Counted from the stretch's first letter, positions 1 to 8,561 are shown. The stretch is DNA of 64,000 nucleotides from Emergencia timonensis (GCF_900086585.1 NZ_FLKM01000009.1:186001-250000); one strand, 5' to 3'. Notes: generated by a model not told the origin, from the sequence alone. Made by a program: numbers and translations.

Positions 1-1
1 C

Positions 2-742
2 TTTGTAGAAGCCGTGGAAGCTCTGGCAGGTATTACCGCAAGTTGGAGTCCGCCGCCTGTTTCTGCACCCAAAGAGGAACCCAAGGTGCTTCTTCTGCCA
101 CCCAGGAATAAAAACTGTGACCGAGTGACCCAGTATCTTTTCGGACGTGGCATTGATTTTCAGATCATTCAGGAGTGCATTGCAGACGGTACGATTTATG
201 AAAGTGCCAGGTATCACAATGTTGTTTTTATCGGCAAGGATGAAAGCGGAACCCCTAAGTATGCAGCCTATCGTGGTACGATGGCCAGCTCCTTTAAGGG
301 CGATGCATCGGGAAGTGACAAGCGGTACTCTTTTCGCCTTCTGGCAAGAGAGCCTTGCCAGTCGGTGCATCTGTTTGAAGCAGCCATTGATTTACTCTCC
401 TATGCGACCCTGCTCAAATGTGAAGGTAAGGACTACAAAAAAGAAAATCTGCTTTCTCTTTCGGGTGTATATCAGCCAAAGAAAGAGATAAAAGACAGCA
501 AAATCCCCATTGCCCTCTCCACTTTTTTGAAGGTAAATCCACAAGTAAAGACCATTTTTCTGCATCTGGACAATGACAAAACAGGCAGGCTCTGTACTGC
601 CGCCTTAAAAGAATTGTTGCAGAAAGACTACCAGATCGTTGATGATCCCCCGCCTGTTGGCAAGGATTTCAACGATTTTTTATTGTCCTATTTAGGAATT
701 GCAAGGCCAAATCGGAGCCATGAAAGGAGGGATGCCCGTTGA
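2..742 (+). CDS. DUF3991/TOPRIM-domain protein of the ICE (5' end outside window)
   Basis: The reading frame is open to the left edge, so the first GTG at 14 is unlikely to be the true start and the gene is partial. The visible part (about 246 residues) ends with a TOPRIM-like acidic motif, HLDNDKTGR, near residue 190, the D-x-D-x-TG pattern of primase/topoisomerase nucleotidyl-transfer folds. Proteins with DUF3991 plus TOPRIM sit upstream of the mobilization genes in Tn1549-like elements and are thought to act in DNA processing or priming of the transferred strand. Family assignment is from recognition of the motif and the neighbourhood; the exact role is inferred. Confidence 0.75.
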   Translation, partial: FVEAVEALAGITASWSPPPVSAPKEEPKVLLLPPRNKNCDRVTQYLFGRGIDFQIIQECIADGTIYESARYHNVVFIGKDESGTPKYAAYRGTMASSFKGDASGSDKRYSFRLLAREPCQSVHLFEAAIDLLSYATLLKCEGKDYKKENLLSLSGVYQPKKEIKDSKIPIALSTFLKVNPQVKTIFLHLDNDKTGRLCTAALKELLQKDYQIVDDPPPVGKDFNDFLLSYLGIARPNRSHERRDAR

Positions 743-815
743 TTGTCCACTGATTTGCAGAAGGAAACACCACGGCATTGAAATTAAATTGAACAAAGAA
801 AGCGAGGAAAATTCA

Positions 816-1109
816 TTGAAAAAATTTAAGGTTACTCTGACTGGACACTATCAAAAGACCATTTCCGTTTATGCGGAAACCCCGGAACAGGTAAAAGAAA
901 AGACAGAAACCATCCTGTTTGACACTGACCTGATCGACTTTTCGGATGAGGATTTCATTGGCGGTGAAGCTGTCGTCACCGTAGACCGGGAGGACGGTCT
1001 TGAAGAATCGGTCGAGGAAGAAACGGATGAGGACGACTGCTGTTCGGGCTGCCCGTACTTCTGTTCCGTTTGCGGAGAATGTGTGTACGAGGACGAGTGC
1101 GAAGAGTGA
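816..1109 (+). CDS. DpnD/PcfM-family small acidic protein
   Basis: A 97-residue protein starting at TTG 816, eight bases after an AGCGAGGA ribosome site. In-frame codons upstream overlap the previous gene and lack a ribosome site. The N-terminal part (KKFKVTLTGHYQKTISVYAE) matches the PcfM/DpnD type found beside conjugation genes. The C-terminus is very acidic and carries a cluster of cysteines (CCSGCPYFCSVCGEC) that could bind zinc or form a redox site. The function of the family is not established; a DNA-processing accessory role is inferred from position only. Confidence 0.7.
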   Translation: MKKFKVTLTGHYQKTISVYAETPEQVKEKTETILFDTDLIDFSDEDFIGGEAVVTVDREDGLEESVEEETDEDDCCSGCPYFCSVCGECVYEDECEE

Positions 1110-1125
1110 TGTCTTACCAAGCACT

Positions 1126-1190
1126 GAATTTGGTTATCCAGAAATCTTCTGGATGCCAAATTCGCTTGTTAGGGGGGCAGCCCCTAATAC
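1126..1190 (+). other. Candidate origin of transfer (oriT)
   Basis: A large imperfect inverted repeat occupies 1126-1163: arms GAATTTGG / CCAAATTC (outer) and ATCCAGAA / TTCTGGAT (inner) around a 3-base loop. It is followed immediately by GCTTGTTAGGGGGG and a short GGGGCAGCCCC dyad. It lies in the only sizeable non-coding gap before DUF3789, mobC and the relaxase. An inverted repeat followed by a short nick region just upstream of mobC/relaxase is the usual layout of MobP-type oriT sites. The nick position is not shown by sequence alone. Confidence 0.6.
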
Positions 1191-1215
1191 CCCGGCAAAG
1201 GAAAGGAGTTTAAGA

Positions 1216-1356
1216 ATGAGTGAATTTATTGCGTTTACCATGGGCGGAATTTTCGGCGTTGTACTGATGTGCTGCCTGCAGATCAACCGGCTCTATGCCA
1301 GAAAGGATGTGGAAAATGAGAAACCGAAGCGTACAGATCCTGTTTCGTCTGAATGA
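1216..1356 (+). CDS. DUF3789-family small membrane protein
   Basis: A 46-residue protein starting at ATG 1216 behind GAAAGGAG. It consists of one hydrophobic segment (FIAFTMGGIFGVVLMCCLQI) and a short charged tail, as expected for a single-pass inner-membrane peptide. DUF3789 genes are regularly found between oriT and mobC in Clostridial conjugative elements; no function is known. It overlaps the start of mobC by 41 bases in another frame, suggesting translational coupling. Confidence 0.7.
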   Translation: MSEFIAFTMGGIFGVVLMCCLQINRLYARKDVENEKPKRTDPVSSE

Positions 1357-1648
1357 GGAAGAAGCACAGTATCTCTATGAGCTTGTAAAAAAATCCGGCC
1401 GCTCCAAAGAAGCGTTCCTGCGGGAAATGGTCAAGGGCTACCGACTTTGTGAAAAGCCTGATCCTGAATTTTATAAGATCATGCGGGAACTGTCTGCTAT
1501 CGGCAACCGTATCAACCAGCTTGCCGCAAAAGCCAATGCCTTGGGATTTGTGGACGCCCCTATGCTTTCACAGGAAGCAAAGAAGTGGCATGAGTTTCAG
1601 GTGGATGTCCGAAAAAAATATCTGCTTCCCCAAAGGCAATCAGGATAA
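1316..1648 (+). CDS. mobC: MobC relaxosome accessory protein
   Basis: The 110-residue protein starts at ATG 1316 (MRNRSVQILFRLNEEE); codons further upstream add residues not expected in the family. It has the ribbon-helix-helix-like N-terminus (FRLNEEEAQYLYELVKKSG) and the C-terminal MobC signature around ELSAIGNRINQLAAKAN. MobC proteins bind oriT and help the relaxase open and nick the DNA. Its stop codon overlaps the relaxase start (TAATG), so the two are translationally coupled. The candidate oriT lies just upstream. Confidence 0.9.
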   Translation: MRNRSVQILFRLNEEEAQYLYELVKKSGRSKEAFLREMVKGYRLCEKPDPEFYKIMRELSAIGNRINQLAAKANALGFVDAPMLSQEAKKWHEFQVDVRKKYLLPQRQSG

Positions 1649-3057
1649 TGGCAGTCTGTGAGATCTGGGATGTACGGGGCAGGCTTGACCATCCGATTGA
1701 CTACGCTGAAAACCCGGAAAAGACTGCCAATCCCAATTATTCGGGAACAGACCTTCAGGCTTTGGTGGATGTGATGGAATATGCGACCAATCAGGATAAG
1801 ACGGAGCAGCGTTTTTTTGTCACGGGTGTCAACTGTGACCCTGCCTCTGCCAGAGAGGAAATGATGATCGCCAAAGAACAGTGGAATGATGAAAGTGAGA
1901 TCATCTGCTATCACGGGTTCCAGAGTTTTAAATCGGGAGAGGTCACGCCCAAACAGGCACACGAAATCGGTGTCAGACTTGCCCAGCGGATGTGGGGCGA
2001 CAGATTTCAGGTAATCGTTGCTACTCATCTGAATACGGATTGCCTGCACAATCACTTTGTTGTGAACTCGGTTTCTTTTATGGACGGGAAACATTACCAC
2101 GACAACAAAGCCAATCTTCGATTGCTTCGCCAGCGTTCCGATGAGCTGTGCCGGGAATATGCCCTTTCGGTCATAGAACATCCAAGCGGCAGAAAGAAAC
2201 CCTATGCGCTTTATCAGGCGGAAAAGAATGGGATGCCCACACGGGACAACGTGGCAAGGCAGGCAGTGGATGAAGCGATCAGCAAGTCCTTTACCCTGAA
2301 AGACTTTGATCGTCAGATGGCGGAAATGGGATACCATGTCCGATTTGATCCGAACCGAAAATACTGGACGATCATAGGGAAAGGAGGGAAGCGCCCCAAG
2401 CGGCTTTACAAGCTGGGAGAAGATTATACCAACGAGAGGATTATGGAGCGCATCCGGGAAAATTCCTATGCCGTTAAGTTTTCCCGGTTTGCCGGGCCGC
2501 AAAAACCAATCCCGGTGTACCGCCTGAAAGGAACTCTGAATGGAGCAAAGAAAATCGGCGGGCTGCGGGGGCTGTATCTGCATTATTGCTACAAGCTCGG
2601 TATTCTTCCGAAAAACAGAAAACAGAATTATGCAAGGCTTCATTATCTTTTAAAGGATGACCTGATGAAGATGGAAGCTATATCGCAGGAAACAAGGCTG
2701 CTTTGCCGGAATCGCATTGATACGGTAGAGCAGCTTTGTTCTTATAAGGAATCTTTGGAAACGGAAATGGCTGCCCTGCTTCAAAAGCGCAAGGGACTTT
2801 ATTCTCAATCCCGCAAGATGGGCGGTGAAGAAAAGGAAGCGATACGGTCACAGCTTTCCGATCTTTCCAAACGATTGCGAGAAATCCGAAAGGAGGTGAA
2901 ACTGTGCGAGGGGATCGAGGCCCGTAACGATACCCTCAAGGAAAAGCTGAAAACCATACGGGCGGATGAAGAACAGCAAAGAAAGGAGCTGATGACGAAT
3001 GAACACAAGCGGCGAAGCGGCAGAACAGATCGTCCGAATGAGCTTGGAGGGATTTGA
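1648..3057 (+). CDS. MobP-type relaxase
   Basis: A 469-residue DNA-nicking and strand-transfer enzyme of conjugation. The metal-binding histidine motif is clear at about residues 126-137 (HLNTDCLHNHFVVNSVSF). The N-terminal tyrosine needed for the covalent DNA link is probably in IDYAENPEKT near residue 20. The C-terminal third (from about residue 340) is charged and predicted to be coiled-coil, probably for contact with DNA or the coupling protein. Length and layout fit the MobP family of Tn1549-like ICEs. It overlaps pcfB by 59 bases. Confidence 0.92.
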   Translation: MAVCEIWDVRGRLDHPIDYAENPEKTANPNYSGTDLQALVDVMEYATNQDKTEQRFFVTGVNCDPASAREEMMIAKEQWNDESEIICYHGFQSFKSGEVTPKQAHEIGVRLAQRMWGDRFQVIVATHLNTDCLHNHFVVNSVSFMDGKHYHDNKANLRLLRQRSDELCREYALSVIEHPSGRKKPYALYQAEKNGMPTRDNVARQAVDEAISKSFTLKDFDRQMAEMGYHVRFDPNRKYWTIIGKGGKRPKRLYKLGEDYTNERIMERIRENSYAVKFSRFAGPQKPIPVYRLKGTLNGAKKIGGLRGLYLHYCYKLGILPKNRKQNYARLHYLLKDDLMKMEAISQETRLLCRNRIDTVEQLCSYKESLETEMAALLQKRKGLYSQSRKMGGEEKEAIRSQLSDLSKRLREIRKEVKLCEGIEARNDTLKEKLKTIRADEEQQRKELMTNEHKRRSGRTDRPNELGGI

Positions 3058-3814
3058 AGTCGCCGCCAGGATTACCGGTGCTGGTGCGAAAAACATTGCG
3101 ATCCTTTTGTATTCGATTCTCAAAGAAGAAAAGAAAACCAAAGGCAAGGCAAGACTCACCAACATGCTGCGCTCTGGAAAGGAACTGAAAGTCTTTACCG
3201 TCAAGAATGGTGATTTGAAGAAGTTCACACAGGAAGCCAAGAAATACGGTGTGCTCTACTGTGTGCTTGCTGACCGAAAAAACAAAGATCCAAATGCCGA
3301 GGTAGATGTGATCGCCCGTGCGGAGGATGCATCCAAGATCAGCCGTATTGCGGAGCGCTTCAAACTGGCATCGGAAAGCACGGCTTCTATTGTGACGGAA
3401 AAAGAAAAGTCCAAAGATACGAAGGACGGCCAGCCGGAGCCAGACATCGGAGTACAGGAAAAGGCAGAGAAAGATAAACTTCTTGACGCACTGATGGGTG
3501 CGCCGGTTCAGAAGGTGGAACATGCCCCGGAAAACCCCTCAGTGGCAAAGACCGAAAAATCCCCTCAGTCCGAGCCTATCTTAGAGCAGCCAAAGAAGTC
3601 CGCAGAGGGGGCTACTATGACTAAGGAAAAACCTTCTGTCAGAGAGGAACTGCGGAAAATCAAAGAGAGCCGTAAGGAGAAGGAAGCGGAGACTTCCCCT
3701 TCCCTGGACAAAAGCTCTGCTTCCGACAAAGCAAAGAAATCGCCAGCAGGAAAAACAGAGCATAAACAGCCGCCAAGGCGGAAAAAGAAACCCAAATCCA
3801 AAGAAACGAGGTAA
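2999..3814 (+). CDS. pcfB: PcfB-family (DUF3801) mobilization protein
   Basis: 271 residues. The N-terminal half (to about residue 130) is the conserved DUF3801 fold, recognised from MSLEGFEVAARITGAGAKNI and the following Lys-rich helices. The C-terminal half is low-complexity, highly charged and Lys/Glu-rich, probably disordered. In the enterococcal pCF10 system PcfB-type proteins are accessory factors for substrate recognition between relaxosome and coupling protein. It overlaps the relaxase end and is followed directly by the ArdC-like gene, in the same operon. Confidence 0.8.
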   Translation: MNTSGEAAEQIVRMSLEGFEVAARITGAGAKNIAILLYSILKEEKKTKGKARLTNMLRSGKELKVFTVKNGDLKKFTQEAKKYGVLYCVLADRKNKDPNAEVDVIARAEDASKISRIAERFKLASESTASIVTEKEKSKDTKDGQPEPDIGVQEKAEKDKLLDALMGAPVQKVEHAPENPSVAKTEKSPQSEPILEQPKKSAEGATMTKEKPSVREELRKIKESRKEKEAETSPSLDKSSASDKAKKSPAGKTEHKQPPRRKKKPKSKETR

Positions 3815-3820
3815 ATGATA

Positions 3821-4684
3821 ATGAGTATTTATGATGTATTTAACGGCGGCAGTAAACCGTTTGATAAAGCGGAATGGGCTGCCCAGAAGCAGGCACAGCG
3901 AAAGGAAGCCTATGAGCTGATTGACAGTACCTGTGCGGAAATGATGACAAACGGCGACAGCTTCCGCCAGTACCTGGATGTGCAGAGCCGTTTTGACCGA
4001 TACTCGGTTGCCAATGCCATTTTGGTATCTGCCCAGAAACCCGATGCAGTGCAGCTGAAAGATTACAGCACATGGAAGCAGAATCGGATCTATGTCAACA
4101 AGGATGCACACAAGATTGTGATTCTCGAACCGGGTAAGGAGTATACCCGTGAGGATGGTTCAAAGGCAGTCGGCTATAATGCAAAGATTGTTTATGACAT
4201 TTCTGAAACCTCTGCGGCAGGAAAAGTACAGGCACCAGATGCGAAAACCATGCGGGAGCTTGTTTCTGCCCTGATTGATGCAAGCCCGGTTCCCTTTGTT
4301 CCGGTTGACGATCTGGAAATGCCTGCCTACTACGATAGTAAGCAGCAGACGATTTTTATTAAGACCGGTCTTTCCGAAGAACAGCTTTTTGTGAGCATGG
4401 CAAAGGAAGTTTCTGCAGCGGTCTTTGACTTCAAACACAATGAAAGCCGTGATGCTTCCGATTTCAAATCCTTCTGTGTCGCCTATATGGTCAGTGAACG
4501 CTATGGCGTAGATACCAGAGGGTTCAGTTTCGACCGGCTTCCGGGAGAATTTTCGGAAATGGATACGCAGGTGTTCAAAGGCGAACTTAACTCCATGCGT
4601 GATGTTCTGGGAGAAATCCAGAGCGACATGTTTAAGAGCCTGGAAAAGAACAGACCGCCTAAGAACAAGGAGCAGGAACGCTAA
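3821..4684 (+). CDS. ArdC-like ssDNA-binding protein with degenerate protease site
   Basis: I choose ATG 3821 (MSIYDVFNGG) rather than ATG 3815, because the ACGAGGT ribosome site at 3806-3812 would be too close to the latter. The N-terminal part (about residues 40-110: RYSVANAILVSAQKPDA, then DYSTWKQNRIYVNKDAHKI) is the ArdC N-terminal ssDNA-binding domain. ArdC proteins normally follow this with an HExxH metallopeptidase domain. Here the equivalent helix reads SMAKEVSAAVF and lacks both histidines, so protease activity is unlikely. It probably protects or escorts the entering single strand. Placement between pcfB and virD4 is typical of these elements. Confidence 0.72.
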   Translation: MSIYDVFNGGSKPFDKAEWAAQKQAQRKEAYELIDSTCAEMMTNGDSFRQYLDVQSRFDRYSVANAILVSAQKPDAVQLKDYSTWKQNRIYVNKDAHKIVILEPGKEYTREDGSKAVGYNAKIVYDISETSAAGKVQAPDAKTMRELVSALIDASPVPFVPVDDLEMPAYYDSKQQTIFIKTGLSEEQLFVSMAKEVSAAVFDFKHNESRDASDFKSFCVAYMVSERYGVDTRGFSFDRLPGEFSEMDTQVFKGELNSMRDVLGEIQSDMFKSLEKNRPPKNKEQER

Positions 4685-4699
4685 TCGGAGGTAGAGCCT

Positions 4700-4897
4700 A
4701 TGAAAGAAGAACGATACCATATCGCACTGGATAAGTACGACAGAAATATCGTGATCAATGCCTTAAATACCTTGCGGACACGGCAGATACAGGAGGAACG
4801 CCCCACCGAGCCTGTGGATGAACTGATCGACAAGGTAGCCAATGCCCCGACAAAGAAAGTCAGGGTGATTCCCTGTAAGTGTCATGAGGAACGATAA
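4700..4897 (+). CDS. Small conserved ICE protein of unknown function
   Basis: 65 residues with a good GGAGGTAG ribosome site nine bases before ATG 4700. It is rich in charged residues with no membrane segment; a helix around residues 10-30 (YDRNIVINALNTLRTRQIQ) dominates. The C-terminus carries a short CKCHEER tail. It overlaps the virD4 start by 14 bases, so it is probably translated in tandem with it. I recognise it only as a small gene that recurs at this place in related elements. Confidence 0.65.
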   Translation: MKEERYHIALDKYDRNIVINALNTLRTRQIQEERPTEPVDELIDKVANAPTKKVRVIPCKCHEER

Positions 4898-6677
4898 CAG
4901 CCGGAAAACGAGCATCATCCTTTCTGTCTGCGGGATTGTTCCTGTCGTATGGTTTGCTCTGCTGACAGCACCCTATGTCAGTGGAGGCATGGTAGAGATC
5001 GTCAACGGATTACCCGTGGCAATGAGCCACCCTTTTGCAATCAGGATGTGTGAGGACAGCTTAAAAACTGTCCTTCTTTTTTTGCTTGCTTATGCAATGG
5101 GAATCGGCATTTATTTCTCTACCCGCAGGAACTACCGCAGACGGGAGGAGCATGGCTCGGCAAAATGGGGCAACACCGGGGCTTTGAATAAAAAGTACCG
5201 GGATAAAGATCCGTCCGCAAATAAGCTGCTGACACAGAATGTCCGTATTGGCCTGGATGGCAGAAAACACCGCAGAAACCTGAACATTTTAGTATGCGGC
5301 GGTTCCGGCGCAGGAAAAACAAGATTTTTCTGTAAGCCCAATGCCATGCAGTGCAATACCTCTTTCGTGATCCTCGATCCGAAAGGAGAAATTGTCCGTG
5401 ACATTGGCGGCCTGTTCGAAAAGAAAGGCTATGAAGTGCGTGTCCTTGATCTGATCAATATGCACCGAAGCCATTGTTACAATCCTTTTGTTTATCTTAG
5501 GAATGACAACGATGTGCAAAGACTGGTGACTAATCTATTTAAAGCAACCACTCCCAAAGGCGCACAGTCACAAGATCCCTTCTGGGATACAGCGGCCAGT
5601 ATGCTGCTTCTGGCACTGGTGTTCTATCTGAAATACGAAGCACCGCCCGAAGAGCAGAACTTCCCAATGGTCATGGAGCTTTTACGGGCTGGTGAAGTCC
5701 GGGAAGATGATGACAGTTATGTCAGTCCTCTGGATGAACTGTTTGACCGGCTGGAACTGGATAACCCGGAGCATATCGCCCTGAAGTATTACAGGGATTA
5801 TCACTCCGGTTCGGCTAAGACCTTAAAGAGCATTCAGATCACCCTTGCCGCAAGGCTTGAAAAATTCAATCTGGAGAGCCTTGCCGGTTTGACAGCTACG
5901 GATGAGCTTGACCTGCCCTCTTTGGGCGAAAAGAAAGTTGCTTTGTTCGCTCTGATACCAGACAACGATACGAGCTTTAACTTCCTTGTCAGTATCCTTT
6001 ATACGCAGCTTTTCCAGCAACTCTTCTATCTTGCCGACCACAAGTACGGCGGCAGCCTGCCTGTCCACTGCCATTTCATCATGGACGAGTTTGCCAACGT
6101 GAGCCTGCCGGATGATTTTGACAAGATCCTTTCTGTGATGCGCTCCCGTGGCGTATCCGTCAGCATCATTCTTCAGAATCTGGCACAGCTGAAAGCACTC
6201 TTTGAAAAGCAATGGGAAAGCATTGTGGGAAACTGCGATGAATTTTTGTATCTGGGCGGCAACGAACAAAGTACCCACAAATATGTGTCCGAGCTTTTAG
6301 GTAAGGAAACCATTGACACGAACACCTATGGAAAAAGCTCCGGGCGCAGCGGAAACTATTCGACCAACTATCAGATTTCAGGACGTGAACTGATGACCCC
6401 GGATGAGGTGCGTATGCTGGATAACCGTTATGCACTGCTGTTTATCCGTGGGGAGCGTCCGGTTATGGATCTGAAGTACGACATCCTGAAGCACCCGAAT
6501 GTGAAGCTGACGGTGGATGGCGGCCAGCCGCCGTATATCCACGGAGAGCCGACCCAGGCTGTCGCTACGCTCGTGTTTGACAGTGAAATTCCAGAAAATG
6601 CCGTAAGCATTGCATCTGTCAACACAACTTATGAACTTCTGTCCGATGAGGATTTGGAAGAAATGTTTAACATCTAA
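4884..6677 (+). CDS. virD4: VirD4/TraG-type coupling protein ATPase
   Basis: 597 residues. Two N-terminal membrane segments (about residues 10-32 and 60-80) are followed by a cytosolic ATPase domain. The Walker A motif is CGGSGAGKTRFF near residue 138 and the Walker B motif is HFIMDEFANV near residue 396. The type IV coupling protein brings the relaxase-DNA complex to the secretion channel. Length and motif layout match PcfC/TraG proteins of Gram-positive ICEs. The start overlaps the preceding small gene, so translation is likely coupled. Confidence 0.93.
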   Translation: MRNDNSRKTSIILSVCGIVPVVWFALLTAPYVSGGMVEIVNGLPVAMSHPFAIRMCEDSLKTVLLFLLAYAMGIGIYFSTRRNYRRREEHGSAKWGNTGALNKKYRDKDPSANKLLTQNVRIGLDGRKHRRNLNILVCGGSGAGKTRFFCKPNAMQCNTSFVILDPKGEIVRDIGGLFEKKGYEVRVLDLINMHRSHCYNPFVYLRNDNDVQRLVTNLFKATTPKGAQSQDPFWDTAASMLLLALVFYLKYEAPPEEQNFPMVMELLRAGEVREDDDSYVSPLDELFDRLELDNPEHIALKYYRDYHSGSAKTLKSIQITLAARLEKFNLESLAGLTATDELDLPSLGEKKVALFALIPDNDTSFNFLVSILYTQLFQQLFYLADHKYGGSLPVHCHFIMDEFANVSLPDDFDKILSVMRSRGVSVSIILQNLAQLKALFEKQWESIVGNCDEFLYLGGNEQSTHKYVSELLGKETIDTNTYGKSSGRSGNYSTNYQISGRELMTPDEVRMLDNRYALLFIRGERPVMDLKYDILKHPNVKLTVDGGQPPYIHGEPTQAVATLVFDSEIPENAVSIASVNTTYELLSDEDLEEMFNI

Positions 6678-6691
6678 AGGAGGATTTATCT

Positions 6692-7045
6692 ATGAAATTT
6701 TTTAGCAAGAAGGATACCCAGAAGAAAGAAACCGTGAAGCTGCCGATGAGCAGAAAGACCAAAAGAGCGTTGATGGCGTATGCAGGTGCAGTGCTCTGTA
6801 TGACCTGTTTTACCACAACGGCATTTGCCGCCAACGATCCCATTACCGTAGTCAACAACCTCTCCGACTTTATTTTCGGACTGGTCAGGGCTGTGGGTAT
6901 GATCATGCTCGGCTTTGGTATCGTACAGATCGGCCTTTCTCTGAAATCTCATGATCCGTCCCAGAGAGCGAATGGATTCCTGACTCTTGCGGGCGGCGTA
7001 GTCATTACCTTTGCAAAGGAGATCCTTACCCTGATCACAGGCTAA
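6692..7045 (+). CDS. Maff2-family membrane protein (VirB2-like pilin candidate)
   Basis: 117 residues, ribosome site AAAGGAGG before ATG 6692. Three hydrophobic stretches are visible: a leader-like segment with an AFA-AN cleavage-type junction near residue 47, then two segments in the C-terminal half (FIFGLVRAVGMIMLGFGIVQI and the segment ending ITFAKEILTLITG). This size and topology resembles VirB2/TrbC pilins. The Maff2 family is found next to virD4 in Tn1549-like elements. The pilin role is inferred from topology and position. Confidence 0.75.
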   Translation: MKFFSKKDTQKKETVKLPMSRKTKRALMAYAGAVLCMTCFTTTAFAANDPITVVNNLSDFIFGLVRAVGMIMLGFGIVQIGLSLKSHDPSQRANGFLTLAGGVVITFAKEILTLITG

Positions 7046-7112
7046 GATAACGGACGAAACAAGACAATGGGAGCAGATCTGCTGCGGCAGAAATGCTCCC
7101 ACTGTCTGTTTT

Positions 7113-7718
7113 ATGACAAGAAAGGAGGTTGAATTTATCGAGAATATAAAAAAATATGGCATCATCTACGCCGATCCACCGTGGCGCTACAACCAGAAAA
7201 ATCTTTCTGGAGCAGCAGAACATCATTACCGCACCATGAGCATCGAAGAAATCTGTAAGTTGAAAGTGGCAGAAGTGGCCGATCAACATTGTGTCCTGTT
7301 TTTATGGGCGACATTTCCTCAATTACCCGAAGCCTTAAAGGTAATAAAAGCATGGGGCTTTCAATATAAAACAGTTGCATTTGTTTGGCTAAAACAGAAC
7401 AAAAGTGGAAAAGGATGGTTCTTCGGTCTTGGATTTTGGACAAGAGGAAATGCGGAAATCTGCCTGTTCGCCACAAAAGGAAAACCTCGCAGACAATCAA
7501 AACGTACTCATCAGTTTATCATCAGCCCTTTGCGTGATCATAGTCAGAAACCGGATGAAGTCCGAGAGAAAATCGTTGAGCTGATGGGCGACCTGCCGCG
7601 ATTGGAATTGTTTGCCCGCCAAAAAACAGATGGTTGGGATGTGTGGGGCAACGAAGTTGTAAGTGATGTTGAAATCAGCAGTTATGCAGAGAAAACAGGA
7701 GGTGGTTTATGTGTCTGA
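7113..7718 (+). CDS. MT-A70-family adenine methyltransferase
   Basis: 201 residues with the catalytic DPPW motif (IIYADPPWRYNQ, about residues 17-28) and a C-terminal motif typical of MT-A70/Ime4-like N6-adenine methyltransferases (KTDGWDVWGNE). In bacteria these are DNA methylases of phages and mobile elements, often guarding against host restriction. ATG 7113 has no ribosome site in front of it, whereas a perfect AAAGGAGG lies inside the frame at 7122-7129 with no standard in-frame start after it. The start is therefore uncertain. The gene sits between maff2 and the VirB6-like gene, where the transfer operon is usually uninterrupted, and overlaps the next gene by 8 bases. Confidence 0.85.
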   Translation: MTRKEVEFIENIKKYGIIYADPPWRYNQKNLSGAAEHHYRTMSIEEICKLKVAEVADQHCVLFLWATFPQLPEALKVIKAWGFQYKTVAFVWLKQNKSGKGWFFGLGFWTRGNAEICLFATKGKPRRQSKRTHQFIISPLRDHSQKPDEVREKIVELMGDLPRLELFARQKTDGWDVWGNEVVSDVEISSYAEKTGGGLCV

Positions 7719-8547
7719 TAACTGGGTCGTACAAAATCTTGAAAATGCCCTGAATACATGGAATGAAAAGTTAGCCGAGATATGGCAGCTTATTACCCAG
7801 TCACCGGAGCAGTTCAAAGGCGGTACGATATGGTCTGTTATCCTGAATATCCACGGCGCACTACAGGCAATCGGGCTTGCCCTGCTGGTGCTGTTCTTTG
7901 TCGTTGGTGTCATGCGTACCTGCGGCAATTTTGCAGAAGTCAAAAAGCCGGAACATGCTTTAAAGCTGTTTATCCGTTTCGCCCTTGCAAAAGGAGTCGT
8001 CACCTATGGTTTAGAGTTGATGATGGCTCTCTTTAATATCATTCAGGGTGTGGTTTCCACGATCATGAATGCCGCTGGGTTTGGCTCTGCCACACAAACG
8101 GTACTGCCACAGGAAATCGTTACAGCCGTTGAGGACTGTGGCTTTTTTGAGAGTATCCCCCTCTGGGCAGTCACATTGATCGGCGGTCTGTTTATTACGA
8201 TACTGTCGTTCATTATGATTATGTCTGTCTATGGCAGATTTTTTAAACTGTATCTCTATACGGCGATTGCTCCCATCCCTCTTTCCACTTTTGCAGGGGA
8301 ACCGAGTCAGAGTGTTGGCAAGAGCTTCATCAAAAGTTATGCCGCTGTCTGCCTGGAAGGAGCGATCATTGTGCTTGCCTGCATCATCTTTTCCCTGTTT
8401 GCAGCGGCTCCACCGGCAGTCAACCCGGATGCGGCAGCGGTATCTATGGTATGGAGCTACATCGGGGAACTGGTATTCAATATGCTCGTCTTAGTCGGTG
8501 CGATCAAAATGGCTGACCGTGTTGTACGGGAAATGATGGGCTTATAA
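7711..8547 (+). CDS. VirB6/TrbL-like polytopic channel protein
   Basis: I choose GTG 7711 (MSDNWVVQNLENALN) because AGGAGGTGG ends seven bases before it. This gives 278 residues with about six membrane segments, the clearest being ALQAIGLALLVLFFVVGVM, LWAVTLIGGLFITILSFIMI and AIIVLACIIFSLFA. Proteins of this type form the inner-membrane part of the conjugation channel. It is followed 14 bases later by the PrgI gene. Family assignment rests on topology and conserved order rather than a single diagnostic motif. Confidence 0.82.
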   Translation: MSDNWVVQNLENALNTWNEKLAEIWQLITQSPEQFKGGTIWSVILNIHGALQAIGLALLVLFFVVGVMRTCGNFAEVKKPEHALKLFIRFALAKGVVTYGLELMMALFNIIQGVVSTIMNAAGFGSATQTVLPQEIVTAVEDCGFFESIPLWAVTLIGGLFITILSFIMIMSVYGRFFKLYLYTAIAPIPLSTFAGEPSQSVGKSFIKSYAAVCLEGAIIVLACIIFSLFAAAPPAVNPDAAAVSMVWSYIGELVFNMLVLVGAIKMADRVVREMMGL

Positions 8548-8561
8548 AGGAGGTATCCATT

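Noticed and set aside
1597-2643. 348-residue frame on the minus strand
   Set aside because: Shadow of the relaxase gene; no motif or ribosome site.
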